From Lachnospiraceae bacterium (lineage in GTDB: Bacteria; Bacillota; Clostridia; Lachnospirales; Lachnospiraceae): DNA of 64,000 nucleotides. The DNA is taken from contig SVDM01000003.1 in NCBI GenBank assembly GCA_015058015.1, positions 124,001-188,000 on the forward strand, read 5' to 3'. Shown one piece after another: positions 43,205 to 51,885 of the stretch. Positions within the stretch are counted from its first letter, which is position 1, and every line of letters begins with the position of its first letter. Below the pieces are notes generated by a model. It worked only from the letters and a program-made list of their open reading frames with translations. It was not told the origin of the DNA and did no database searches. A program made the translations under genes and the position numbers.

Positions 43205-44692
43205 ATGAAGAAAATAGCATCAATGCTTTTAATCCTTGCAATAATAATAGGCATAACCGGTTGCGACAGAGAGCCCTCGGAATATATGAAATCGGTAGAG
43301 AATATTCCCTGGGAAACTAGACAAGCCGAGATGCTTAAATATTTAAAAGAAAAGTACCCCAGTTACACTTTCGCTGTAGAGAACTTTCGCGCCGCAAACT
43401 TTGGCCCAATCATACCAAGTGGGTACAGCGGTAATCCCGACGGCGATGAGCTGACAGTTACAACAATAGTAAACGGTAAAGAGGTTACTTGCGAGGCTGA
43501 ACGACATCTGTCAGAAGATTATAAAGTTTCTTCAAATAACCCAAACACTAATGCAGTCGTAATAGAAGATAGTTTCTTTGGTTATCTTGTAGAAGACGAA
43601 TATACAAAATGGCTTTCTCAAGTCGGGAAAGATTTCTTTGCTGATTGTTGGACAACCCGTCGCTTCTTGCCGAGTAAATTGCCTAACTCATTAACAGAAG
43701 AAAGCACTCTAAAGGACCTTCTTGCTCTCAGAGAGGACTATGATTTAGGCTTTTCTTTTGAATTCTGCATTGATGGCAACGGCCTTACCAAAGCAGAGTT
43801 CGAGGAAAAGGCACAGGCTTGTGGTAATCGATTAAAAGAAATCGATTTAAAACATAATCACTATACATTTAAGTTAATAGACGCTGATGCCTATTCGAAA
43901 TGGAGAGAAACAAACTATTATTTCGAATTATATGATGAAGATACGATTAGCAAGTACCCGGACGAAAGCGTAGCGAACAAAGGCTCGACAAGCGAGAGTT
44001 CAACAAGTGAAGGCTCAGACGTTACAGAATATCGTTCAGAGTACCTAAAAGCGAACCAAGGTGTTTCCAAGCAGGCTAGACAGAATGAAATGCTCGAACA
44101 CTTAAAAAAGAAATATCCAAGTTACGCCTTCACTGTGAGACTGTTTTACAACGCAGAGCAATCAACGGGTGCCAACGAAGATTTATTACGTGTTTCAACA
44201 AATGTAAACGGCAAAGAGATTGTTTGCAAAGTAAGGCGTTATCTTGAAAATAAGGATTCGGGATCAATTATTATAAGGGATAACTTCTTTGGTTATCTCA
44301 TAGAAGACGAGTATATCAAGTGGCTATCTCAGATTGTAGAAAGCTTCTTCAATGATTGCCACGTTGAAATATCTTCTATTCCCGATGAATATCCCGACTC
44401 CTTAGTAGAAGGAAATACGCTAAAAGACCTTTTGGCCTATAAATCGTCAACAACGGGTTCGGCAGCTGTTGAAGCGCACTATATAAAAGTTTATATAAAT
44501 GCCAGCGGCCTTGCGAAAACAGACTTTTGGGTTAAAGAAGAAGCACTTTATAAAGAGTTAAAAGAACATGATTTTAAGAATAAATATGATTTTTACCTAG
44601 TAGATGCTAATGTTTATCCGGAATGGAAGAAAATAGACTATTATTTTAAGCTACATGATGAAGATGTTATTAGTCATACGAGTGAGGGTTGA
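43205..44692 (+). CDS. Lipoprotein with two tandem copies of the same unknown domain
   Basis: 495 residues. Signal and lipobox end in IIIGITGC (Cys 20). Domain copy 1 about 22-255 (PSEYMKSVENIPWETRQAEM, DSFFGYLVEDEYTKWLSQV, STLKDLLAL); a Ser/Thr/Glu linker about 257-278; domain copy 2 about 280-490 (SEYLKANQGVSKQARQNEM, DNFFGYLIEDEYIKWLSQI, NTLKDLLAY). The two halves and the previous protein are clearly homologous, so the locus holds three domain copies. Function unknown; the domain is probably extracytoplasmic. AAGGAG before the ATG. Confidence 0.78.
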   Translation: MKKIASMLLILAIIIGITGCDREPSEYMKSVENIPWETRQAEMLKYLKEKYPSYTFAVENFRAANFGPIIPSGYSGNPDGDELTVTTIVNGKEVTCEAERHLSEDYKVSSNNPNTNAVVIEDSFFGYLVEDEYTKWLSQVGKDFFADCWTTRRFLPSKLPNSLTEESTLKDLLALREDYDLGFSFEFCIDGNGLTKAEFEEKAQACGNRLKEIDLKHNHYTFKLIDADAYSKWRETNYYFELYDEDTISKYPDESVANKGSTSESSTSEGSDVTEYRSEYLKANQGVSKQARQNEMLEHLKKKYPSYAFTVRLFYNAEQSTGANEDLLRVSTNVNGKEIVCKVRRYLENKDSGSIIIRDNFFGYLIEDEYIKWLSQIVESFFNDCHVEISSIPDEYPDSLVEGNTLKDLLAYKSSTTGSAAVEAHYIKVYINASGLAKTDFWVKEEALYKELKEHDFKNKYDFYLVDANVYPEWKKIDYYFKLHDEDVISHTSEG

Positions 44693-44693
44693 T

Positions 44694-45269
44694 ATGAAGA
44701 AGGTTTTGGTTTTAGCTTTAGTAATATGTATATTCATTAGTGGTTGTGCTAACAGTACTTCTTCGCTGCCGTCTGAAAATATGCCAACGCAGAACCAATT
44801 GGAAACATGCTTAATTCCGACATCGTATTTTGAGGCTTGAGGCATGACACTTGATAAGGCTTATGAATCGTACAAGGATGTTGACATCAACAAGTTTACC
44901 AGTGTCAAGAAAACAGATGAAGGACTGTTGCTAGAATTGACACCAACACAACGAGATTATTTTATCAAAGATAATAATACCTTTATTAAAAAGCTACTAG
45001 ATGAATTTAAAGATTGCAACGATTTATATAAGTGTGTAGAGGATTCTGAATATAGAGAATTAGTATATTATTATGATGAAAAAATACCATCGATGATTAT
45101 GTCTAGTGGTGTTTTTTCGGTAGCCCATGGGTATGCATTGAACTACATTCTAAAGAATAATATACCCGAGTGGAGTGTGAATATAACAATCAATAACTGT
45201 AATACCGGAAAAGAAGTAATTTCATTTACCATCCCAGGACAGGCTGTGTCTATTGGCAAAGAAGAGTGA
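44694..45269 (+). pseudogene. Lipoprotein gene split by an in-frame TGA
   Basis: The ATG at 44694 gives a lipoprotein signal (lipobox ISGCANS) and stops at TGA 44838-44840 after TSYFEA. The same frame then continues GMTLDKAYESYKD to 45269. The intact paralogue at 45313-45924 reads through the same point (TSYFKFSGYTLESAFEEY) with Ser at the stop position, so a TCA-to-TGA change explains it. The remainder (VKKTDEGLLLELT, YYYDEKIPS, GYALNYILKNNIPEWSV) is uninterrupted and well conserved. The inactivation is therefore recent, or the TGA is sometimes read through. Confidence 0.75.
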
Positions 45270-45312
45270 GCTAAGAGTTATTAATAAGGATTTTGCAATA
45301 ATAGGAGGATAT

Positions 45313-45924
45313 ATGTTTAAGAAATATTTAGCAGCATTAATGGTATTATGCATCGTGATTTTAGATTGCTCATGCACTACAAATAATGCATCACAATCAG
45401 AAGATAGTTCAATAGCTTCTTTAGGCTTAGAAAAAGCGGAAAAGTGTTTAATTCCTACTTCGTATTTCAAATTTTCCGGGTATACTTTAGAAAGCGCTTT
45501 TGAAGAGTATTCAGAGTACGTGAATAGTTATTTCGTTAGTGTTAAACAGGCCGACAATGGTTTGCTGCTTGAGATGACAGAAAAACAAAAGAAGGATTTC
45601 ATTAATCGTAATAATGAATTCATTGAGAAACAACTTAAGCAGTTTACCGAATATAATGATACGTATAAATATGTAGGAGACAGTGAGTACAAAACATTGG
45701 AGTTTTACTATGACGAGAAAATACCCGAAGCTATAGAAGTTAGAGGAGTATGGGCTGTAGTAAATGGGTATGGGATGAATTACATCTTAAAAAACAACAC
45801 AACAGAATGGGGTGTCCATGTCACAATAAAGAATTGCCATACCGGAAAGGTTGTGGCATCTGGAACTATCCCTAATGAGACAGTTTCATATGGTGAAAAT
45901 GAATGGAAGAAGAGTTACGAATAG
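45313..45924 (+). CDS. Lipoprotein, intact paralogue of the split gene
   Basis: 203 residues. Start ATG 45313 with AGGAGG upstream. Signal peptide MFKKYLAALMVLCIVILDC with lipobox ILDCSCT (Cys 19). Mature part: CLIPTSYFKFSGYTLESAF, VKQADNGLLLEMTEKQKKDF, FYYDEKIPEAIEV and GYGMNYILKNNTTEWGVHV. About half of the residues match the preceding split gene. No known family recognised; likely a surface lipoprotein specific to this accessory region. Confidence 0.72.
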   Translation: MFKKYLAALMVLCIVILDCSCTTNNASQSEDSSIASLGLEKAEKCLIPTSYFKFSGYTLESAFEEYSEYVNSYFVSVKQADNGLLLEMTEKQKKDFINRNNEFIEKQLKQFTEYNDTYKYVGDSEYKTLEFYYDEKIPEAIEVRGVWAVVNGYGMNYILKNNTTEWGVHVTIKNCHTGKVVASGTIPNETVSYGENEWKKSYE

Positions 45925-45946
45925 AATTTCGGAGTGGAGGTATATC

Positions 45947-46288
45947 ATGGAGACTTTAGAGAGTAAGATTAAAAAAGGTATAGTAAAGGCCAGGGTATTA
46001 AGGATTATTTCTTTCCTCTTCATCGTTGCCGCCATCGTCCTTAAGATAATCAAAGGCGGTACCAATACCGGCATGCTGATCTTCGGGGCATTCTTTGGGC
46101 TAATGCTATTTGCCATATTCAGCTGCCTGTCATTATTCCCCCTTGATTGGAAGACGAGAGCTTTCAAGCCGGCGAGACCGGACAAAGAAGAAAGTATTGA
46201 AGACAAAATCCAGATGAAGATAGTCTTCGGATGGGTTAATGTAGTTCTAATGCTCTTCTTTTCCTTGGCTATCTTTTTTTACTTCTAA
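45947..46288 (+). CDS. Small membrane protein, function unknown
   Basis: 113 residues with three hydrophobic segments (about 16-36, 41-60 and 90-112) and a charged loop between the second and third (RPDKEESIEDKIQ). Start at ATG 45947 with GTGGAGG upstream; the longer frame has no site. No family recognised. Located between a lipoprotein gene and the VanZ-like gene, 14 bases before the latter. Confidence 0.6.
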   Translation: METLESKIKKGIVKARVLRIISFLFIVAAIVLKIIKGGTNTGMLIFGAFFGLMLFAIFSCLSLFPLDWKTRAFKPARPDKEESIEDKIQMKIVFGWVNVVLMLFFSLAIFFYF

Positions 46289-46302
46289 GGAATAAATGAA
46301 TT

Positions 46303-46785
46303 ATGAATAAACAGACTTCTACAAGAACACGAAATATAATAAGAATCCTGATTATTATAACCATAGGGATAGCCTGGGTTCACTCGGCCTTGCCGCCCTC
46401 GGCATCGGATATGGAATCAGGCTTCTTCTTTGACCTGTTAAAACCCATACTTGGCATATTTCTTCCCCCTGAGCTGGTGACACCCCTCCTTGTCCGCAAG
46501 ATGGCCCATTTCACAGAATATGCTTTTCTTGGAGGGGAAATGATTGCCTACGTTAACGCCTGCAGGAGATTTGAGTGGAAGCACATTCTTAACGCCCTCT
46601 TCTCAGGCCTTGCTGTTGCGGTAATGGATGAGACCATTCAGATATTCTCCGGAAGAGGTCCTGCAATCACCGATGTGTGGATTGACATGGCAGGCTTTGT
46701 AACCGGCGGTCTGATTGCCTCGATTATTACGCTGATAAAAGTAAGGATAACAAATAAAAATGGTGTTGACGAGGATATTTCTTAG
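46303..46785 (+). CDS. VanZ-family membrane protein
   Basis: 160 residues with four membrane helices. VanZ marks are LVRKMAHFTEYAFLG, then MDETIQIFSGRGPAITDVWIDMAGFVTGG. VanZ of the vancomycin cluster gives low-level teicoplanin resistance, but chromosomal VanZ-like proteins are widespread and their role is mostly unknown. No other resistance genes are nearby, so resistance should not be assumed. The upstream ribosome site is weak (AAGGAATAA). Confidence 0.82.
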   Translation: MNKQTSTRTRNIIRILIIITIGIAWVHSALPPSASDMESGFFFDLLKPILGIFLPPELVTPLLVRKMAHFTEYAFLGGEMIAYVNACRRFEWKHILNALFSGLAVAVMDETIQIFSGRGPAITDVWIDMAGFVTGGLIASIITLIKVRITNKNGVDEDIS

Positions 46786-46808
46786 TGATACACCACTGAT
46801 AGTTAGCA

Positions 46809-47196
46809 ACGGCTAACCCAGAGTATGGCGGAAGCCGTTGCCGAAGGCGCAAAGGACGCAGGTGCAGATGTATCACTTCTTGAGGCATCAGCCTTCAACA
46901 AGGACAAGGCCGGAAACTATCAAAGCATTGCCTTCGGATGCCCGGCAATGGGTGACGAAGAGTTGGAGGACACCATATTCGACCCCATGTTCACAGACGT
47001 AGAGGGTGCTCTATCTGATAAAAAAATTGTATTATTCGGCTCTTATGATTGGGGAGATGGAGAATGGATGAGAAACTGGAAATCCCGTTGCTCTGACTCC
47101 GGAGTGAAGCTTTTCGCAGACAGCGTACTTGCCAATAATACCCCTGATGATGAAGCCCTAGATAAGTGCAAGGCTCTTGGTAAGGCTATAGTGTAA
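46809..47196 (+). pseudogene. Flavodoxin remnant lacking an intact FMN phosphate loop
   Basis: A 123-codon frame from 46825 encodes the flavodoxin body after the first strand: MAEAVAEGAKDAGADVSLLE, IAFGCPAMGDEELED, VLFGSYDWGDGEWM. The N-terminal strand and T-G-N-T-E loop are missing. Just upstream, 46809-46823 still encodes T-A-N-P-E in another frame, with stops further up, so the loop decayed by substitution and a one-base frame change. Without it FMN binding is unlikely. No ribosome site precedes the ATG. The end overlaps the DUF3793 gene start (TAATG), the usual pairing in Clostridia. Confidence 0.75.
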
Positions 47197-47747
47197 TGTT
47201 ACAGAAGGCTATTATTGAGCATGGATCTCCCACTCTGGCAGGAATCAAGACGGGGAGCCCCTTTCGGGTAGCATGTCCTTTCGAGGAAATCTCCTGTGAG
47301 ATTCGGAACCTCAACGGAATGCTTAGAAAGCACGGCCTTTGAATCATACCTGTTCGGAAGAGAAAGAATACAACCCTCTTGTATCTCTATCGGCCCAGTC
47401 GCCTAAAGGCCGATCTTTCCTGCCCGGAAGCTATAGAGATCCTAATGGAGAAAGGTTATTCATATACAGAAACTCAGCGATGTATCGCAGAACTATCCAA
47501 GCATTTGAAGGAGGATGGAACATTTCCCCACGAGGTGGGCTTGTTCCTGGGGTATCCTCCCTCGGACGTGAAATGCTTTATGGAGAACCCTTTTAAAGGG
47601 GTAAGGTGCATCGGTTGCTGGAAGGCTTACAGCAACGAAGATGCGGCAAGAGAAACATTTGACAGATATAAGAAATGTACCACATTTTATCGCGACCAAA
47701 TCGGACGTGGCAAGCCTCTCGAGGCTTTGATTGTTAATGCGGATTAA
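47196..47747 (+). pseudogene. DUF3793-family gene interrupted by an in-frame TGA
   Basis: The ATG at 47196 overlaps the flavodoxin stop. The frame gives IIEHGSPTLAGIKTGSPFRV, stops at TGA 47340-47342 after 48 codons (MLRKHGL), then continues without shift as TTLLYLYRPSRL, GYSYTETQRCIAELSKHL, FPHEVGLFLGYPPSDVKCF and CIGCWKAYSNEDAARETFDR to 47747. Total 183 codons, the usual DUF3793 length. A single nonsense change is the simplest reading. The protein's function is unknown; it often neighbours a flavodoxin, here also broken. Confidence 0.78.
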
Positions 47748-47791
47748 CATGCCATAGAACTTTTTTCGTCATATTTGCATTGTATTTATAG

Positions 47792-47844
47792 TTAATATAT
47801 TGGCATTATATTGATTTTTTCGTAAATTTTTGCTAATATATTAA
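47792..47844. promoter_or_regulatory. Probable HipB operator pair
   Basis: TTAATATATTGGC (47792-47804) and GCTAATATATTAA (47832-47844) form a 13-base inverted repeat with one mismatch, 27 bases apart, ending 16 bases before the hipB start. AT-rich -10-like sequences lie inside. Typical of autoregulation by a toxin-antitoxin repressor. Confidence 0.6.
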
Positions 47845-47860
47845 CGATAGGAGACTTGTT

Positions 47861-48139
47861 ATGGATTATATATGGGATACCCCGTCCGATGTTTCGAAGC
47901 GACTTGCGGACAAACTTAGGTCGATAAGAAAGAGAAAGAAAATAACTCAGAAGCAACTAGCGGAAAGAAGTAATGTTACCTATGCGTCTCTTAGACGCTT
48001 TGAGAGGACGGGCAACATTTCATTGGAGTCCTTCGTTAAGCTTGCCATGGAACTTGGAGTTATTGATGAGATAAACAATCTATTTACCAGACCGGTATAT
48101 GGCAGTATTGAGGAGGTCATAAATGAGCAAAAGTCTTGA
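47861..48139 (+). CDS. hipB: HipB-like antitoxin, XRE family
   Basis: 92 residues. HTH_3 domain at about 15-68 (LRSIRKRKKITQKQLAERSN, VTYASLRRFERTGNISLESF). The stop overlaps the hipA start by 17 bases, so the pair is translationally coupled. HipB-type proteins neutralise the HipA kinase and repress the operon through inverted repeats such as those at 47792-47844. RBS ATAGGAG before the ATG. Confidence 0.85.
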   Translation: MDYIWDTPSDVSKRLADKLRSIRKRKKITQKQLAERSNVTYASLRRFERTGNISLESFVKLAMELGVIDEINNLFTRPVYGSIEEVINEQKS

Positions 48140-49313
48140 TGTATATTATCATGGTAAACTAGTCGGGACATTGGCGGAAACTCCTGACAGACTCATTGCG
48201 TTCCAGTATTCTGAGGAGTGGATTAAGACCGGCTTCCCAATCAGTCCGTTTTCTCTGCCTCTTAGAAACGATGTATTTATCCCGGAAGAGAAATCCAGAG
48301 ATAGATTTGGAGGACTTTTTGGTGTATTTGCAGACAGCCTTCCCGATGCATGGGGGCAGCTTTTACTTGCAAAACATCTTGAATCACTTGGCGTAAGACA
48401 ATCAGATATATCCACGTTAGATCGCCTAGCGTATGTTGGAAAGAACGGCATGGGTGCCCTTGAGTATTTCCCATCAAAGGAATCAGATTTTTATAACGAT
48501 GTCGCAGGTCTAGATTTCGATTCAATTGCTAAAGAGTGCGATAATCTTCTCTCGTCAAAACTCTCTAATCAACTCGACACGTTATACAAGCTTGGGGCTT
48601 CCAGCGGTGGTACAAGGCCAAAGATTCTTCTTAAAGATGATAATAAAGAGTGGATAGTGAAATTCCCGGCAAAAACCGATCCTGATATCAGCGGAAAGAG
48701 AGAATATGATTACTCCTTATGCGCCAAGGCTTGTGGAATTGAAATGACACAGACGCAGCTAATTAAATCATCTGTATGTGCCGGCTATTTTAAGACGGAA
48801 AGATTTGATCGTGTAGGAAATATGAAGCTTCATAATATCACCTTTGCTGGACTTTTAGAGGCTGATTTTAGAGCCCCTTCTTGCGATTATAGAGATTATT
48901 TAAAGCTTACACGAGTTCTCACAAAAGACCGCTTTCATGATGTGGAGCAGATGTTTAAAATCATGTGCTTCAACATTTTCACACACAACAGAGATGATCA
49001 TACAAAAAACTTTGCTTTCCTCTACACAGAGGATAAGGGTTGGCGCCTCGCTCCGGCATATGATTTGACATACAGCGAAACATATTGGGGCGAACACACC
49101 ACCTCTGTAAACGGTAAAGGGAAAGATATAAAGAAGGATGATTTAATAACGCTTGGTCAAGAGGCGGGGATTTCTATAGAGCATTGTTTGGAGTATTACC
49201 TGGAAATACAAGAGAGAACTAAATGCCTGGAAAAATATTTTGAAGGGCATGGTCCGAAAGGGAATACCCATTTGCCCATTAGGGAGAGCATTAGTGAACT
49301 TTCTGAACCTTGA
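48123..49313 (+). CDS. hipA: HipA-type serine/threonine kinase toxin
   Basis: 396 residues. N-terminal HipA_1/Couple_hipA region (LDVYYHGKLVGTLAE, RDRFGGLFGVFADSLPDAWG) and C-terminal kinase. Kinase marks: SSGGTRPKILL (loop with the autophosphorylated Ser region), WIVKFPAKTDPD (ATP-binding Lys), FNIFTHNRDDHTKNFAF (catalytic Asp) and LAPAYDLTYS (metal-binding Asp). E. coli HipA phosphorylates glutamyl-tRNA synthetase and causes persistence; the target here is not known. Complete and apparently active. A strong terminator follows. Confidence 0.9.
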   Translation: MSKSLDVYYHGKLVGTLAETPDRLIAFQYSEEWIKTGFPISPFSLPLRNDVFIPEEKSRDRFGGLFGVFADSLPDAWGQLLLAKHLESLGVRQSDISTLDRLAYVGKNGMGALEYFPSKESDFYNDVAGLDFDSIAKECDNLLSSKLSNQLDTLYKLGASSGGTRPKILLKDDNKEWIVKFPAKTDPDISGKREYDYSLCAKACGIEMTQTQLIKSSVCAGYFKTERFDRVGNMKLHNITFAGLLEADFRAPSCDYRDYLKLTRVLTKDRFHDVEQMFKIMCFNIFTHNRDDHTKNFAFLYTEDKGWRLAPAYDLTYSETYWGEHTTSVNGKGKDIKKDDLITLGQEAGISIEHCLEYYLEIQERTKCLEKYFEGHGPKGNTHLPIRESISELSEP

Positions 49314-49329
49314 ACGGTACAAGAACCCG

Positions 49330-49361
49330 AAAAGAGACTGCACAAAAGTACAGTCTCTTTT
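49330..49361. terminator. Terminator after hipA
   Basis: AAAAGAGACTG (49330-49340) and CAGTCTCTTTT (49351-49361): 11 pairs, ten-base loop. The A-run and T-run on either arm make it work in both directions, for hipA and for the flavoprotein operon on the minus strand. Confidence 0.85.
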
Positions 49362-49424
49362 ACATTCGAATTAGATTCCCCTTCTCCTATTTTAAACCCG
49401 TCTAATTCGCCGGGATTAAAACTC

Positions 49425-51866
49425 TTAAAACTTATCCTTAAACTCCGCATAAAGCTCCGGCAGTATAGCTGCAAGGTTGGTAAACTCCTTAATGTTATGC
49501 ATAAGAAGTCCTCTTGCTGCCATAACCGGGAACTGCTCTCCGTCAGGCACTACCTTTACAGGCTTGCCGTCAATGATGGAATATCCCATCCAGAAACGGG
49601 TACGAAGCTCGCATCCGCCTTCCACCGGGCGAAGGAAATGACACATGAATACAGGATTCTTATCATTACCTGCGCATACGATGGTTCCCTTGAAATCCTT
49701 TAACTTCTCGGGATCGAAGCCCACATCTGCAGGATTACGGAAGTTGATAAAGATTACTTCTTTACCAAGGCCCGTATCTTCATGAACCTCATGTACCGTA
49801 TTCCAATATCTCTCCTTCATGGAAAGAGATTCATCCTTAGAAATCTCCGGATTCTGAGTCAGGCAGTAGTAATGCTCATTGTGGTTCCAGATCTTGTAGC
49901 GCATAGGCTCAAGTCCGTGCCATGCAAACCACCAGTCAAACATCTCAACCGTAACTCCCGGCATAGGAGTGAGGTTGGCCAGGGTTGCAGTACCGTTAGG
50001 CAACTGACACCAGCCCTTCTCTCCCGGAAGGTATCCCTCGTCAAAGAGTTTGTTCATCTCTTCGGGAACCAGAGCCAGGGAAGGATCCATAGGCTCTGCT
50101 ACTTCTGCGTATCGCAAAGGATCGGCGTCTACCATATCTCTTTCGAAATACTTATATAAGGGACCTGACTTTTCTTCTTCTGTGATAGGTACCAACATAT
50201 CGTGAGGTCTTACATTCCACTTCTCAATGGGTACGTCTTCTGTGGTAAAGGTCATCTTACCGTTAACGTTTTGTACCACAATCCACTTAAGCCAGTTCTT
50301 GTTATCCATCTCCGGATAATCCGTTCTCAAAAACCATCCTCTGGATTCCTTACGCATATCTGATGCTCTAAAATGCATCTGAGCAGACATTACCATAGCT
50401 TCTGCCTCATGTACGGAAAGAAGTCCGTGGAGGTCATCTGCCTTCATGGTGGCAGCCTTTTTCTCTGCCTCATCTAAGATCTTCAGACACTCGGCAATTC
50501 CCTCTGCATTCATAATTACAGAATGCTCCATGGGAACCATAGCCTTCTGAACAAGTTCAATTACTTCAACAGCAGTTGCTCCCTCTTTTCTATCAAGGGG
50601 TGCAAAGTTAGCCTCAATAAGCTTGTCAACCTTGGCAGCATCTATGCTTCCTGCCTTATTGATTCCCTGCTCTTTGATGGCATCTGCTGTAACTATAGCT
50701 GCAAATACTGCATTAAGAATTCCTGAACCTCTGTTACGTCCGGGAGGCGCCGGAACTGCTCCCGGTGCAGCACTACCGCAGTAGCTGCAGTCACCGATGG
50801 CAAAAAGGCCCTTCACATTAGTCTGCATATCGTGACCTACGTATAAGGGTGACTGCTCACCGATAAACATAGGACAAACTTCCAAGTCTTTATCTACAGT
50901 GTGAGCACTCTCGGAATTAAGTCTGTTGAACTTCTCTCCGTAGGGGCGCTTCCACAGCTTCTCTAATGATTCCTCTCCACCGGGCTCATCCTTAAAGTCA
51001 AGATGGATAGGTCCGTTGCCGGCCTTCATCTGCTTGTACCACTCAAGGATGGCGTTGGAATTAATGTCTGACTCTCTATGCTGACGGAAGTTTCTTGTTA
51101 CATGCTCACCCTTGTTGTTGTACATGAAGTTCTCACCGAATACAACTTCCGCATGACTCTTGGCACGAACCAGCTGAGCGAAGTTACCGAACTCAACATT
51201 ACGAAGCTTGGCTCCTGCTCTGTAAGCTGCAGCGATACCGTCACCACGTCCGTTGCTCCACATGCTGGCATGTCGATAATCCTGGCTACCTGTTGCAATG
51301 ATTACATCTCCTGCAGAGATAACAAAGGTCTCTCCGTCAAGGATGCTGTAGCAGATAGCTCCGCACACCTTCTCATTCTCAGTAAGAATCTCAGCCATAG
51401 TGGTCTTATCAAGAATCTTAACTCCCAGCTTTTCAGCTTTTTTACGAATCTTTAAAGTAATATCCAAGTCAACACAGGTAATAGCCGTCATAGGACCGGT
51501 CTGCATAACATGGAAGTCACCGTTTTCCTCTCTGGGAATGGATACTCCCCAGCTATCCAACCTGTTTAAAAGTTCCGGATTCATCTTCACATACTTAAGC
51601 ATAAGCTCTTGGTCATCCATATAGCATCCCACTTCATGGGCATGGAAGGCAAGAAATGCTTCCGGTTTAACCTTCTTGGGGTCGAAATACTGTAATACAC
51701 CGCCGCCTCTGCAGGCCTTACCTGCATATCCGGCTGTCTGCTTCTCGACAATCAGTACATCAGCGTCGGGAAGTTCTTCTTTAATGGCAACAGCGCAAGA
51801 TAATCCGCCAACACCGCCACCTACAATAAGAATGTCACATGACATATCGGTCTTCTTAAAATTCAT
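49425..51866 (-). CDS. AprA/FrdA-like flavoprotein fused to a DAPG-hydrolase (PhlG-like) domain
   Basis: 813 residues. Residues 1-~570: flavoprotein of the fumarate reductase/APS reductase type, with CDILIVGGGVGGLSCAVAIK, VIIATGSQDYRHA, GLFAIGDCSYCGS, GRNRGSGILNAVFAA and the C-terminal helical domain with KESRGWFLRTDYPEMDNKNW. Residues ~578-813: DAPG-hydrolase fold, with PMPGVTVEMFDWWFAWHGLE and RYKIWNHNEH (His ~665), HEVHED (Glu ~693/696) and LLMHNIKEFTNLAAILPELY (His ~790, Glu ~794), matching the two-His two-Glu zinc site of PhlG and phloretin hydrolase. Likely couples redox chemistry with C-C bond hydrolysis of a polyketide or polyphenol. RBS GGGAGG. Confidence 0.8.
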   Translation of the reverse strand: MNFKKTDMSCDILIVGGGVGGLSCAVAIKEELPDADVLIVEKQTAGYAGKACRGGGVLQYFDPKKVKPEAFLAFHAHEVGCYMDDQELMLKYVKMNPELLNRLDSWGVSIPREENGDFHVMQTGPMTAITCVDLDITLKIRKKAEKLGVKILDKTTMAEILTENEKVCGAICYSILDGETFVISAGDVIIATGSQDYRHASMWSNGRGDGIAAAYRAGAKLRNVEFGNFAQLVRAKSHAEVVFGENFMYNNKGEHVTRNFRQHRESDINSNAILEWYKQMKAGNGPIHLDFKDEPGGEESLEKLWKRPYGEKFNRLNSESAHTVDKDLEVCPMFIGEQSPLYVGHDMQTNVKGLFAIGDCSYCGSAAPGAVPAPPGRNRGSGILNAVFAAIVTADAIKEQGINKAGSIDAAKVDKLIEANFAPLDRKEGATAVEVIELVQKAMVPMEHSVIMNAEGIAECLKILDEAEKKAATMKADDLHGLLSVHEAEAMVMSAQMHFRASDMRKESRGWFLRTDYPEMDNKNWLKWIVVQNVNGKMTFTTEDVPIEKWNVRPHDMLVPITEEEKSGPLYKYFERDMVDADPLRYAEVAEPMDPSLALVPEEMNKLFDEGYLPGEKGWCQLPNGTATLANLTPMPGVTVEMFDWWFAWHGLEPMRYKIWNHNEHYYCLTQNPEISKDESLSMKERYWNTVHEVHEDTGLGKEVIFINFRNPADVGFDPEKLKDFKGTIVCAGNDKNPVFMCHFLRPVEGGCELRTRFWMGYSIIDGKPVKVVPDGEQFPVMAARGLLMHNIKEFTNLAAILPELYAEFKDKF

Positions 51867-51885
51867 TGTGGTATACCTCCCTTAA

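Noticed and set aside
43960..44030. Repetitive Ser/Thr/Glu coding stretch as a tandem repeat or phase-variable tract
   Set aside because: It is a short irregular linker between two domains without a regular unit.
46303..46785. Glycopeptide resistance gene
   Set aside because: VanZ-like proteins are common on chromosomes and no other van genes or regulators are near.
47340..47342. Selenocysteine or recoded TGA in the DUF3793 gene
   Set aside because: TGA is used as a normal stop by other genes here (for example the kinase ending at 3818); I see no SECIS-like hairpin directly after it, and the adjoining flavodoxin is also broken, so decay is simpler.
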